A DNA stretch of 64,000 nt. It comes from Linanthus parryae. Its lineage: Eukaryota; Streptophyta; Magnoliopsida; Ericales; Polemoniaceae. The notes under the pieces are model-generated. The model made no database searches. It was given only the letters and a program-made list of their open reading frames with translations, and was not told the origin of the DNA. This document shows positions 11,577-21,885 of the stretch, piece after piece (the stretch's first letter is position 1; each line of letters opens with the position of its first letter). A program made the position numbers and the translations under genes. The stretch lies in contig JALGPY010000005.1 of assembly GCA_023055425.1 (NCBI GenBank), positions 87,213,495 through 87,277,494 on the forward strand. Reading direction: 5' to 3'.

Positions 11577-11937
11577 GGGGCTGTTCGGATGAGTTTAAAT
11601 AATTGAGAGATTGAGGTTAAAAGTTCACTTAATCTGTAGTGTTTGGATGCAGTAAATTACTAGTAAAAGATATTTTTTAGATGGCGAGGTTTGAACTCGG
11701 AACCTCATGCAGGGTCTTTAAAAGCTCTAGCACTGAGCTAACACACATTTGCATAGAGAAATCCAGTAATCATCCTTAGAAAGTCTGGAATTTCCGGAAA
11801 AAAATCGTGATTGCTGCCCAAAGTCAGGATTTTTTGGATGGAATTCCAAATTTGTTTGGATTTTGAGATATTTGACCAATTATATCAGATTTTTAACTTT
11901 TCATTTCCTCCTTACTTCCTTTCATCCAAACAAGTCC
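11577..11937. mobile_element. MITE-like insertion in the right arm
   Basis: The insertion is absent from the left arm, which gives an approximate empty site near 3175 (CACATGTTGTTTGG). Its ends are GGGGCTGTTCGGATGA and TCATCCAAACAAGTCC, an imperfect terminal inverted repeat of the GGGCTGTTTGGATG kind seen in many plant MITEs. AAC flanks both sides and may be a 3 bp target duplication, as for PIF/Harbinger elements. The family is not certain. Confidence 0.5.
11680..11743 (-). other. tRNA-like (SINE head-like) segment
   Basis: On the minus strand there is a good pol III A box (TTAGCTCAGTGCTAGAGC) and, about 25 bases on, a B box-like sequence (GGTTCCGAGTTCAAACC) followed by CTCGCCATC. This is the arrangement of a tRNA or a tRNA-derived SINE head. 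The acceptor stem does not pair well with the upstream bases, and a T-rich stretch rather than a 3' CCA context follows, so a functional tRNA is unlikely. It lies inside the MITE-like insertion. Confidence 0.45.
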
Positions 11938-12803
11938 AACATGTGATCCTACCAGGTGTATTTAACTTTTATTTTATTTTACAACACTGAAGTTGATGTT
12001 ATCAGTGACACTTCCGTGCAATTCTCGCAACTCGTAGAACTGAACAATTGTGTTAACTCAAAAGAGGACTTGACCAGAAAGGAATTATTTTACTCATTCT
12101 TCTAACTCAAAAGAGAACTTCACCTGAAAGGAGGGATTTTGTTCACCCTTCTAACTCAAAATCTTAAATTCTCCTCCATAATCTACTATTCAAATAAATT
12201 CTTGAATGAACATTTTATCATTGTTCCGAATACCCCGAAAAAGGTAGAATTGAATTATATACATAATATGTTTCTTCTTTTTCTTACTTTTGGACCATAA
12301 TGTATGTACCGGTTCATGTGCTACGGTTTCTGGTATTGTAAAATTTTTGAAAAATAACATTAATGCCATTCACGGGCTAACTCACACATTGAGACACCTT
12401 ATTATGGCCTTGCTTCATGAATCAAACTCGGCCTCCTCAAGGGTTCACATCTATGAAAACCACCAATCGATGTCTAGTTGGAGTTGAATCTTCTCGTTTC
12501 ATAAGTTCTTCCTCAATTATGATACATGTTCACACTGATACGTGTGTGTATATACATATATCTATATATTAGGAGCTCGAAATAATTCTTATTATATATA
12601 TTTTTACAAAACATCCTAAAGATACGGAAACAGAACATGACATAATTCCTTCTACTAAATAGGAGCTCTCCGTGTAGCCTGTATTGAAATTAGACGCAAA
12701 CTTTGATCAGTATATAATTTTACAGTGCCTTTTAGTATCTTAGGTTTTAGTATTAATATTTTATCTCAGGGTTGGGTTTTAAAGTAAATATCAGTTTTAA
12801 GTA

Positions 12804-12830
12804 ATTAGGGTTTAGGGATATGGGTTTAGG
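12804..12830 (+). repeat. Short telomere-like TTTAGGG run
   Basis: TTAGGGTTTAGGG and a nearby GGGTTTAGG resemble the plant telomere repeat. With only two to three units it may be chance or a small interstitial insertion just outside the inverted repeat. Confidence 0.35.
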
Positions 12831-13190
12831 ATTAATATTAAAAGTTCTGTTTTCAGGTAACATTTTAAAGGAATTGTGCTACCCAAGTATGCGATATCAT
12901 CCCAATAATTATATCCCACATTAATTTCCTAATTTTTTGAATGATATAATTAGTAAGTAACTGAACTTAATCTTTCTATAACCTCATTTTTTGGGTATAT
13001 GTAGGGGTGCTTACGGTCCAATTAGGTCAGTTAGAGGCCACTAATGACAGCTAAACCTGAATGATTGGATATGCTATCATTCAAAGCAAGATACTCCCGA
13101 GTTGGAAAACTGAAGAAATAAACCTTACATATATGTGTATATATACATATATATACGTATATATAAATATGTTGGTTCTGTTCTGTTAGA
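12831..13190. other. AT-rich stretch without recognisable gene
   Basis: I see no open frame, terminal repeat or conserved motif here apart from a TA/TG-rich run at about 13128-13170. It separates the inverted-repeat locus from the next SRA fragment. Confidence 0.6.
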
Positions 13191-13194
13191 AGCT

Positions 13195-13304
13195 CAGGTT
13201 TCTATATCATCAGAAGTGTCCCCGGAGTGGATGTTGGGGACGCATTTCGCTTTAGGATGGTCATGTCCATCATTGGCCTCACAAACAACAACATGAGGAG
13301 GTAG
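13195..13304 (+). pseudogene. In-frame SRA-domain fragment
   Basis: From 13224 the sequence reads GVDVGDAFRFRMVMSIIGL and then TNNNMRR to a TAG at 13302-13304. Upstream it keeps CCCGGAGTG, so the SVPGVDVG reading frame is intact, unlike in the tandem units. It is close to the consensus start of SUVH SRA domains. It ends abruptly at the junction with the Copia B fragment (about 13313). It is probably an older or separate copy from the same source as the array. Confidence 0.75.
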
Positions 13305-13312
13305 ACTTGACA

Positions 13313-14448
13313 CCCTCAAAGCTGGTCATACTTCTAGTCCCTGTTTCATTAACTCCGAAAATCCTATGTCCTGAGGGTAACCAAACTACCCCTCGTTCTG
13401 AGTGCTATCATTCCATTTGAGGGTTTGTAGGTTGTAATCCGGCGGTGCTACTTGATTACACAGTGAGAGTCAATTATCTTGGGAGAATTTCGCTTCGAAT
13501 CAAATAGACCCTAAAGGGAGCGAATTTTAGCAATGGCTGACGAAACTCCTGCAACGAGCCCTAGTAAGGTAATTCCTACAGGACCAACACCATCACTGGT
13601 GTCGATTGGAACTCATGGGAAAGTCCAGAAAATTTTACTGGAAAAGATTTCAAGAGACCTCCATAAAAGATGCTATTCCACTTGACTACCCCGAACTTGG
13701 CAAAGTTCTTGACGGAAGATGCTGCAACACTGCCTGAATGTTAAGACAGACAAACAGTCACTGCGGTGGATCCATGAAAACATTCTAACTTTTTGGCCAA
13801 GAACTAATTTCATAACGAATTAGATAAAACCTTGTATACTATTTATAGTGTTGCTTAATCCTGTAAAGAACTTTGGAAGTCTCTTGCAAAAAATTACAAA
13901 ACTGGGATGAGGGGGCAAGAAATTTGTATTTGCTAAGTTCCTCAAAATTTGTTGGTTGATACCAAAACTATAATAAGTCAAGTTCAAGAGTTGCAGGTTA
14001 TACTACATGATACTCCTATTTAAGGAATGGCGTTAGGCGAATCAATCCATGTTGCTTGTATGATTGAGAAACTCCCTCCTTCGTGGAAGGATTTCAAGAA
14101 TTATCTAAAAAACAATCGGAAAGAATCCGAATGGAAGAACTCATCATCCTCTTGAGGATTGAGGAAGATAACCGCAACTCAGATAACAAAGGAGGAATTG
14201 TGCAAGCCAAACCCAACTTCGTGGATCTAGTTACCAAGAAGTAACGAAAGGATCACAACGGCAATGGGAAAGACAAGGTGTTCAGGGAAAATGGTACAAT
14301 TGTGAGAAAGCTGGCCATCGTAGAAATGGATGCAAGAAGAATCAGAAGATTCCTGAGAACAAAAACCGAGGAAAGTTTGCTGAAACTAAAAACGACAATG
14401 GTGTCCACTTGTCCGCGGTAGTGCCGGAGGCAAACATGATTGGTAGTA
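13313..14448 (+). pseudogene. Copia B gag remnant (copy 1)
   Basis: After a leader, gag starts at ATG 13533 with MADETPATSPSKVIPTGPTP, a start seen in many Tnt1/Tork-like plant Copia gag proteins. Later pieces in shifted frames include an LQVILHEI-like block, ESIHVACMIEKLPPSWKDF near 14041-14100, and a zinc knuckle near 14288-14335 (YNCEKAGHRRNGCKKN, first Cys lost). At the end comes the VHLSAVVPEANMIGS stretch that precedes protease. The sequence is cut at 14449 by an inverted LTR. The first about 520 bp recur at 43137-43645. Confidence 0.75.
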
Positions 14449-15400
14449 TGTAGGGTTTTGATACGGATTGCACAGCGGAATAACAATGAATAGATTCCGT
14501 TCAAGATCCTCCATGAATTGTATATCATGCATCATAACTACGGTAAGTTATACGAGATTTGTGTACCTTGTTTGTCTCAATTAATCACTTTACGTAGAAT
14601 AGCGTCCACGTCTCTATGGATATCCACACCTAGGATTGCTCGGTATCCTTCTCGGGCCTTTGTGCTAGCAACGGAAGAAGGTTGAAGAAGAAGATCATGC
14701 AAACGGGACGCCCAAGAGGGGTCGCGCCTCACGAGGCCTTGGCGAGGGAGGGGGCGGACGGGGGGTGGGGGAGGGAGTCTCAGCCTCCTTGTCTTTCTCT
14801 ATCCTTGCTTTTATCTGTCTCAATTGTGATAACAAACTTATGAGAAAATAAGCTAGGAGTGCCCTCATATCGTTAATAATTCCTTATTAACTACATATTA
14901 GCCCCAATACTAATCATGTCCATACACGGATTAGTCCACTTTGAAAATTAGTCCTTATAAGTATTCTTGTTATTGCGTATTGATCCTTCTATTTAATTAG
15001 TCCTACTAATTAATCCCAAAGTCCGGTTTAATCTATAGGGTGTGTGACCTCATAGGTTTCTACTTAGTTGATAGTAACAATTACTAACATAGAGTGGTTT
15101 CTAGCAAGACAAGTGTGCCACCATACTAACATAAATATTCAGAGATCCGACAAACCTTGTGACCAATATAAAAAAAGCAATATTACACAACTAGAGTATC
15201 TAGTGACTTCAAGTCTAAGGGCAACAATACCATTGCCACAACGAGAATAACTTGTGACTTTAACATAATTAATGTAGCCTTCTCGTTGTGGGTCGTTCCA
15301 GTATGCCATTACCCCTAATGCATAACAGTGTGCTAGACTTGATATCACAATATCAGTCTACCCACATACTAGTCTATAGTTGATCGTTAAGAATTTGGCA
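14449..15400 (-). mobile_element. Inverted LTR related to the 62273-63675 LTR
   Basis: The plus strand starts TGTAGGGTTTTG and ends AATTTGGCA, so the minus strand runs TG to CA. Much of it aligns with 62350-63675 in reverse orientation, for example the CTTATTTTCTCA block, ATATGTAGTTAA, GAAGGATCAATACGCAA and AGGTCACACACC. It lacks about 150 bp of the 5' LTR end present in the other copy and is more GC-rich in one patch (about 14700-14780). No internal region adjoins it, so it is a solo or truncated LTR. The flanking 5-mers (TAGTA and CTCAA) do not match, so a simple solo-LTR insertion is not proven. Confidence 0.65.
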
Positions 15401-16592
15401 CTCAAGGCTAAAGAAAGTAAGTAACCTCAAAGCCTTGAAAAAGAAGATGTTGATGATGAAGATCCTATTTGCTTTAATTTCCAAAGCTGTGACCAGAATT
15501 CTCAATATGATGAAGAACTTTGGAAACGGAGACTTCAACAAAGACAAATGTAGATCCTCCAGTAGCAAGGACTACAAAGGTAAAACTTCTGATCATGGAA
15601 AATCCAAAGTAATGAATGTTTTTGAATGTGGTGATGCAGGTCACTTGATCAGAGATGGTCGAAAACATTCCCTAAAGAAGGACCATGAAAGAGAGAAGAA
15701 GGACATGGTAGCTTCATGGAGTGACTCTGAGTCTTTAAGTGATTCTGAACCTGAAGAAGAACAAGCCAACCTGTGCATCATGGCAAAGCATGATGATAGC
15801 TCAGAAAATAACATTGAGTTAATGGTGAACAATATGATGTCTAAACTTGCAGATGTACTTTCTGAGATTTTGAAAACCATGCTTTCAAATGAAGAAGACT
15901 ATTTAAATTAAATCAAGTCTTTCAAGGAAAATGGTCATGGAAAGCAAAAGAAAATTTAGAATTGATCTCTCAAAACTAAAATCTTGAAATTTCTCAAGTA
16001 AAGAGTGGCAGAGATTTCAAAGCCTTGGAAACCAATTTCAAGGCCTTGAAAACTCAACTATAAGAGGTTGTAACTGAGAACTCCATTCTTAGTGACAACT
16101 TTGTTTCTCTAAGTCATCAACATGATGAATTAGAGGAACATAAGACTCTTTTGACTAAGAAACTTCAAGACTCTGAGAACGTTATGAAAAAGCGTGCTGG
16201 CTCGGAACACAATCTCAAATTGATTCTAGGAAGTAGTCTGCACACAGTTCACAAAACTGATATGGTTACAATTAAAACTTTCCAAGAAAGAAAAATATCG
16301 GATTTTTGAAAGCAAGTAGCAGACATTCTCCTAAATGTCACTAATGTTGAAAGATTGGTCATGTTAAGATGACTTGTCCCTTCAGAAGAAGAGAACCTCA
16401 TATCAAGAGGAATAACTTTCCATTTCAACTCAAGGGACATGGGAGACAGATTTGGGTTCCTTAAGGCACTAGACCACTAAACATGGTTGACCCTGAATAT
16501 GATTCCCAATATTACACTTGGTCTAACAGCAGGGTAAGGCAGTGAATGGTATTTTTCAGATTGTAAAAAAGATCAAAGATCAAAGATAGATT
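15401..16592 (+). pseudogene. SIRE-type Copia gag remnant with coiled-coil region
   Basis: An open frame at 15435-15911 carries a degenerate zinc knuckle (FECGDAGHLIRDGRK, near 15624-15665), followed by a K/E-rich segment and the acid-rich SDSESLSDSEPEEEQANLCI block typical of SIRE-type gag. 15912-16300, in broken frames, encodes a Glu/Leu/Ser-rich, probably coiled-coil stretch. A second motif near 16355-16490 (HVKMTCPFRRREP, then RQIWVP, then MVDPEYD) matches the gag-protease linker of SIRE-like elements. TTTCAAGGCCTTGAAA-like palindromes lie inside the coding region (15426, 16015, 16036). Confidence 0.75.
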
Positions 16593-16775
16593 ATGGATAG
16601 TGGTTTCTCTAGAAACATGAGTGGAAAAAGCTCTTTCTTTTCTGAACTAAAAACACAAGCAGAAGGGACAATCACACTTGATGACACAGGAAAATGCAAC
16701 ATTATGGGTATTGGTAAAATTGGTAATTTTTCTGAAAACTCCATTTCATATGTTTATCTTGTTGATGGTTTGTAG
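16593..16775 (+). pseudogene. SIRE-type Copia protease fragment
   Basis: The frame begins MDSGFSRNMSGKSSFFSELK, matching the DSGCSRHMTG active-site region of SIRE-type aspartic proteases, with Cys to Phe and His to Asn changes. ITLDDTGKCNIMGIGKIGN follows, matching the usual flap region. It stops at a TAG at 16773-16775, after which the homologous sequence continues in another frame. Confidence 0.8.
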
Positions 16776-18240
16776 TTTAATTTACTTATCCTATCTTAGC
16801 TATGTGATAAAGGCAATAAGGTTATTTTTTACAAAGAGAAGTGTGTTGTGCAAGATGAAAAATCTGGAAATTCCAATCTCACTGCTCAAAGGTCAAACAA
16901 TGTTTATTACTTGAATACTAACAAAGCTGCAGGAGAAAGTCTAAAGTGCCTCAAGGCCTTGAAAGAGGATTCAAAGTTTTGGCACAAAAATCTTGGACAT
17001 ATTAGATTTCATATACTAAACAAATTATTTTCCAATGACTTTGTCAGAGGATTCGCTTCCATCAAGTTCAAAGATGAGGAGGTATGCAAGGCATGTGCTC
17101 AAGGTAAACAGACAAGAAGTTCATTCAAGCCCAAGAACTTTGTAAGTACAACTGGACCTATTGAATTACTTTATATGGATCTATGTGGTCCTATGAGAGT
17201 TCCTAATATAAATGGAAAGAAGTATATGTTGGTTATTGTAGATGATTTATCTAGATTTACTTGGGTTATGTTTCTTAGAGAAAAGTCTGAATCCCTATCT
17301 GAATTTTCAAAACTTTTCAAGGAGCTTCAAACTTCGAAAAATCTCCCTATTACCTCAATTAGAAGTGATCATGGCAGAGAATTTGATCAATTATAGTTCG
17401 ATTTATTTTGTGCTAAGTATGGTATCTCTCACAAAATTTCTGCTCAACATGACTCTTGAGGATATGTATAGGAAAATGCTTCTGGAGACCAATTTGCCAA
17501 AATCCTTTTGGGCATAAGCTGTGAACACTGCCAATTATATTCTAAACATATGTCTGTTAAGGACTATTTTGAAGAAGACTCCTTATGAACTGCTCAAAGG
17601 GAGAAAGGCAAACATCTCTTATTTCAAACATTTTGGCTGCACTTATTTTGTTCACAATAATGGTAAGGATAATCTTGGAAAGTTTGATGCGAGAAGTGAT
17701 GAAGGTATCTTTCTTGGTTATTCTCTGACTAGAAAAGCATATTGGGTTCACAATAAAAGAACCAAGCTTGTTGAATTAAGTATTTATGTTATTTTTTATG
17801 AAAGCTATGATGGTTCTTTGAGTGAAAGTTATGCAGAGTTGAATCTGAACAAGCATGAGTTAGAAGATGATGCAGATCCAGAAGGAGGTTCAAAGAATAA
17901 CTTGCAAGAGAAAAGAAGAAACTTTCAAGACCTTGAAAATGAGTTTCAAAGGCTTAAAATAGAAACTCAAGAAATACAGAATGGTGAAGCCACTACTTCA
18001 AGACTCAAGGCCTTGAAAAGTTTCCCGGAGAACCAGAACCCTGGACACCATGAAAAAGATTCAAATTTCTATCTTCACATCCAATAAAAATATCATTTCT
18101 GATCCATCCACTGGTACTCAAACAAGATCTCAATTAAAGAACTTGTGTACATTTAATGCGATTTTGTCTCTTGTATAGCTTAAGAATGTGAAGGAATCAC
18201 TACAAGAAGCAGGCATGATCGTTGAAATTCAAAGTGAACT
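16776..18240 (+). pseudogene. SIRE-type GAG-pre-integrase and integrase
   Basis: The open frame 16848-17396 contains FWHKNLGHIRFHILNKL and CKACAQGK (HHCC zinc finger). The integrase core follows with MDLCGPMRV (first catalytic Asp), IVDDLSRFTWVMFLREKS (second motif), and IRSDHGREF with Asp. 17397-17520 is frameshifted around the third catalytic motif. 17521-18087 reads NTANYILNICLLR, TPYELLKGRKANISYFKHFG, FDARSDEGIFLGYS and KAYWVHNKRT, the C-terminal integrase part, then an E-rich linker. Palindromic CAAGGCCTTGAAA motifs lie at 16950, 17923 and 18004. Confidence 0.85.
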
Positions 18241-18490
18241 CAATGAATTGAGAGGAACAAGGTTTGAAATCTGGTTCCTCCTCCCATAGATCAGTTTGTG
18301 ATTGGAACAAGGTGGGTGATCAGAAACAAGCTGGATGAAGGTGGTAAGGTTATCAGATATTAAGCAAGATTAGTAGCTAAAGGCTACAACCAAGAAGAAG
18401 GTATAGATTATGAGGAGACATTTGCTCATTTTGCCAGGTTGGAAGCAATTAGAATTCTACTTGCATTTGTATCATATAAGAATATCAATC
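18241..18490 (+). pseudogene. SIRE-type reverse transcriptase, 5' fragment
   Basis: The frame reads FVIGTRWVIRNKLDEGGKVI, a stop, [20 protein letters not shown], and [18 protein letters not shown], the start of a Copia RT. It ends at about 18490 where a different sequence begins. The YVDD motif and RNase H are absent from this window for this element, although its 3' region may be represented at 43646-50157. Confidence 0.8.
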
Positions 18491-19205
18491 TCAATTAGTT
18501 CCAATTGAGATTAATAATGCGATTCAAGTTCCAGAAATAAACATTGATTCCTCTAATGTTTATAACCTCAATTAGTCCTATTGATACGTCTAACAACAAG
18601 AAAGAACGATTAGATCATAAATCGCACATAACTAAACAAAACACATCCAATTAAGCTTAGAAGCACGAAACCAAATCCATAAATCACAAAAACGTGGTGT
18701 CAAACCCTAGCCCCCTATGAGATATCATGAATAAAAGACTTAGCTACGTCTAAACATGATCAAAGTACACAGTTCAATGATCATCAATCAAAAGCTAGAG
18801 AGAGAGAAGAGAAAGTATCAAACAAAATGTCTCCCAAGCTACACGATCGCTCCTCTAGCTCCCAAGCGTGTAGTCTTCTAATACGTTCCCACAAAATTGG
18901 AACAAGTCTTCATAGATTACATTAAATCCCGTTCAATTCTGCTGCTGCTGAAAACTTATTCTTGTATGCTCTAATCGGTGAACAACCTAGCTCTTCTCAA
19001 ATCGGAGAACATTAGATCCGCCTAACTCGGAGAAGATCGATCCCCTTGATCAAAGAAGGAGAGAAGATTCAGAGGAGTATATTTTTTTTATCTAAGAAAA
19101 TGCATACCACAGATTGTAATCCCGCTATATTACTCACATAAATTTAATTTGTCACAGAGTTACTTGTTTATTTTCTTGAACAACAAATTTGTGTGTACAA
19201 ATTTC
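18491..19205 (+). mobile_element. Probable LTR/leader of a Tat-like Gypsy element
   Basis: This is non-coding sequence between the broken SIRE RT and the Gypsy primer site. It starts near a small palindrome (AATCTCAATT, six bases, AATTGAGATT). I infer an LTR from its position before the PBS-like motif. No second LTR copy was found to prove it, and the exact left edge is unknown. Confidence 0.4.
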
Positions 19206-19222
19206 TGGCACGCCCAGTGGGA
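19206..19222 (+). other. PBS-like motif of the Gypsy element
   Basis: TGGCACGCCCAGTGGGA resembles the TGGCACGCC-GTGGGAC primer-site region common in plant Gypsy elements. It precedes the gag start at 19275 by about 50 bases. Confidence 0.5.
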
Positions 19223-19274
19223 CATCTCAGCCTTTCATCTCTTCTTTCCAGAAAATCACTCAACCTTGTTCGTG

Positions 19275-21500
19275 ATGTCTTCCAACAAAGGCTTTACAAC
19301 AGTTCAAGACCAAACGATCAAGACCATCAGATCTGCAAGTTTTGACAAAGATGGCTCAGGAACAAGTGAAGAAAGTTTGGGACCAATGACCTGAAGCAAA
19401 GCTGTGGCCCTAGGCCGCCCTCCTATGGTGTTGATTCCTAAATCAACTCCGGTGTTTGGATCCAATATTCCCGACGTTCCAGATCTGCGCATCCAAGTTG
19501 AAGCTCACAAAGATGATCACGATGCGTCGGGGGCAGAAAGTCAAGTCAACTAACCAATCAAGAAATCCCCTTCACATTCCTCAACTGAGGGAGATCCTGA
19601 TGGAGATGATGTTTCCAAACATGATGAGGACGAGGATGATGCTAACAAATCGGGATATTCCTTCGATGTCGCTGAATCAAAGCCATATAAAGACGGTAGT
19701 CCTGCGGCTTCTGACTGCTCTATCATGCCCGTCATGACCACAAATGTCTTTGCGCTAGAATAGCAAGTTTCACTATTATCTAGGAGCATTGAGGAAATGA
19801 AGCATGCTATGGAGAACGTGATCTTCAGTTTGCAGCACTGATGAACATGATCGAGAATGTGGGAGAGTCAATCCATGTTGTCCACAACCTTCCAAGAACT
19901 GAGGATGCAGCTGGAAAGAGCAAGGAAAAGTTTGCAGATCTAAATGTATCGGCAGATGGTTCCATTCCTGTCAGCCAATTGAAGAACTTTATTGTTGAAA
20001 CAATGAAGGAGAAGCAAGAAAAGGTGGATGAGGCGCCCAAACCTTTAACAGGGTATAAGAAACCTTAATCTGAAAAGATCGAGCTCCTGCATTTTCCTAC
20101 AGGATATAATCCTCCAAAGTTCAAGTTATTCAGTGGAAAACGCAATCCCATACAGCATATTCCTCATTTAGTGGAGACGTGCAACAACGCAGGTGCGTCT
20201 GGTGACCTACTTGTCAAGCAGTTTGTTCAAACACTTGATGGCTATGCTTTTGATTGGTATGGAGATCTTGAGCCAAGATCAATCGACAGTTGGGAGAAAA
20301 TGGAGAACGAGTTCTTGAATCGATTCTACAGCACACGAAGAACACTGAGCATAACTAAGCTTACTAACACCCGCCAATGGAAGGATGAGCATGTGATCGA
20401 TTAAATCAATCGATGGAGGAATCTAAGTCTCAACTGCAAAGATATAATTAGCGAAAGATCCGGCATTGATATGTGCATTCAAGGTATGCACTGGGGACTC
20501 AGTACATCCTTCAGGGGATCAAGCCTAGAACCTTTGAGGAGTTAGCAACACGTGCTCATGACATGGAACTTAGTATTTCTGTTAGAGGAAGCCAAGGACC
20601 AAAAATTCAAGACTCTAAACATACTGGATTCAAACCAACTTTTTACAAAGGAGGCAACAATACTTTGAAAGTTGAAGCTAAGGAATCAATGGCTGTAATA
20701 GCTGCACCTGTGAAGCTAGGTGCCAAGTTAAGTAAGAAAGATGGCGATAAATTCACCTCGTATCAAGTAGGGTACACACCAAAGCCATCGCTGAAGGAAT
20801 TTCAAGTCTAAGTGTATCCGTTTCCTGACGCTAATGTTCCTGATATGCTTGATCAAATTTTGACCCTCAAACTGCTTGAGCTCCCTGAATCAAAGCGACC
20901 AGAGGAAGCTACAAGGACTAATGACCCACGATACTGCAAGTATCATCGTCTTTTAAGCCATATTACATATCAATGCTTTATTTTGAAAGAGAAAATACTG
21001 CAACTTGTTCGAGAAGGGAAGGTTTCTTTGGAAGACGAACGAGAAACTGCAGCTGAAAATATGATATCTCTCACTTGTGACGGTGAAGATCAAGAAATAA
21101 TTCCATATGAAGTATCGTGCAATGTCATTGGCGTCGAAGAAGTTGAAGACAAATTTTGGTGAATTGTTACACATTGAAGGGAATGATATTGACACCACAA
21201 AGAATCCTTCTGTCTTTCACCACCTTGGAAAGCGCAAAGCAACAGAGTCTGTGTTTGATCGTTTAGGAGTGAAGGATGCTAATACCATGACTCCTCGAAG
21301 ATCGATCCACAATAGGCTGGGTACACCCGTGGAGCGTGAAATGAAGTATATGGCTCGACGAAGAAAACCACCTGCAATGTCAAAAGAACACGAGGATATC
21401 ACTAGGAAATTCCCATCTCGAATGAGAAGGCATACAGAACTTGTGGTAGCAACCAAAGATATGCTGAAAGTTAGACAAAAAAACTGTGATAGATACTAAA
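19275..21500 (+). pseudogene. Tat-like Gypsy gag remnant
   Basis: Starting near ATG 19275 (MSSNKGFTTV), the reading frame is broken by stops at about 19392, 20066 and 20402 and by shifts. The retrotransposon gag core lies at 20080-20810: PPKFKLFSGKRNPIQHI, LVKQFVQTLDGYAFDWYGDL, EFLNRFYSTRRTLSITKL, then [21 protein letters not shown] zinc-like motif YCKYHRLLSHITYQCFILKE (about 20930-20990) follows. At 21107-21499 it encodes HHLGKRKATESVFDRLG and a basic tail. No protease, RT or integrase is found, so the element is non-autonomous or was truncated. It is split downstream by the Copia insertion at 22571. Confidence 0.8.
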
Positions 21501-21583
21501 GTGGTAAATGAAGAAAGATCAAGAACTAGTCCCATTAACGGCAAGTTCTTAGAACGCTACAGTCCTTGAAGATTGTCCAAAAT

Positions 21584-21885
21584 GCTCCAGTAGCACGAGC
21601 CTAGACTGCTTCAACACTCCTCTAGCACAAGCCTAAACTGCTTCAACACTCTTGTAGCACAAGCATAAACTGCTTCAAACACTCTTGTAGAACGAGCCTA
21701 AACTGCTTCAACACTCCTGTAGTACGAGCCTACACTACTTCAAACGCTCCTTTAGTACGAGCTGAAACTGCTTCAAACGAGTAATTCAATGCTCCTTTAG
21801 CATGAGCCTAAAATGCTCCAACGCTCCTCTAGTACGAGCTTATAAACTACTTCAACGCTCTATGACACAACAGCTTAAACTGTGT
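21584..21885 (+). repeat. Degenerate 32-34 bp minisatellite in the Gypsy element
   Basis: About nine imperfect copies of a unit like TAGCACGAGCCTAAACTG followed by CTTCAACACTCCT. One copy has an extra dozen bases (near 21775). It sits right after the gag remnant and is the sort of tandem repeat often found in Tat/Ogre untranslated regions. Confidence 0.85.

Larger units (their letters stand above)
11451..12769. repeat. Right arm of the long inverted repeat
   Basis: This is the inverted counterpart of about 2418-3346. It begins with an inverted copy of the array segment (AATTACTCTTGCATGCATCT at about 11509-11530) and ends at ATTTTATCTCAGG, matching CTGAGATAAAAT at the left edge. It is longer than the left arm because of a 361 bp insertion at 11577-11937. 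No coding function is visible. The short open frames here (11315-11602 and 12290-12487) are not conserved in the other arm. Confidence 0.75.

Noticed and set aside
11680..11743. Functional tRNA gene
   Set aside because: A and B boxes are present but the acceptor stem does not pair, so it was listed as tRNA-like only.
12290..12487. 65-codon plus-strand frame in the right arm
   Set aside because: The matching part of the left arm (about 2700-2890) does not keep the frame, so coding is unlikely.
2418..12769. The inverted-repeat locus as a simple foldback or MULE transposon with long terminal repeats
   Set aside because: The outer flanks show no target duplication and the arms include gene sequence up to the centre. 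It remains possible but is not supported.
21584..21885. Possible CRISPR-like array of 32-34 bp repeats
   Set aside because: Units abut without unique spacers and the context is a plant Gypsy element.
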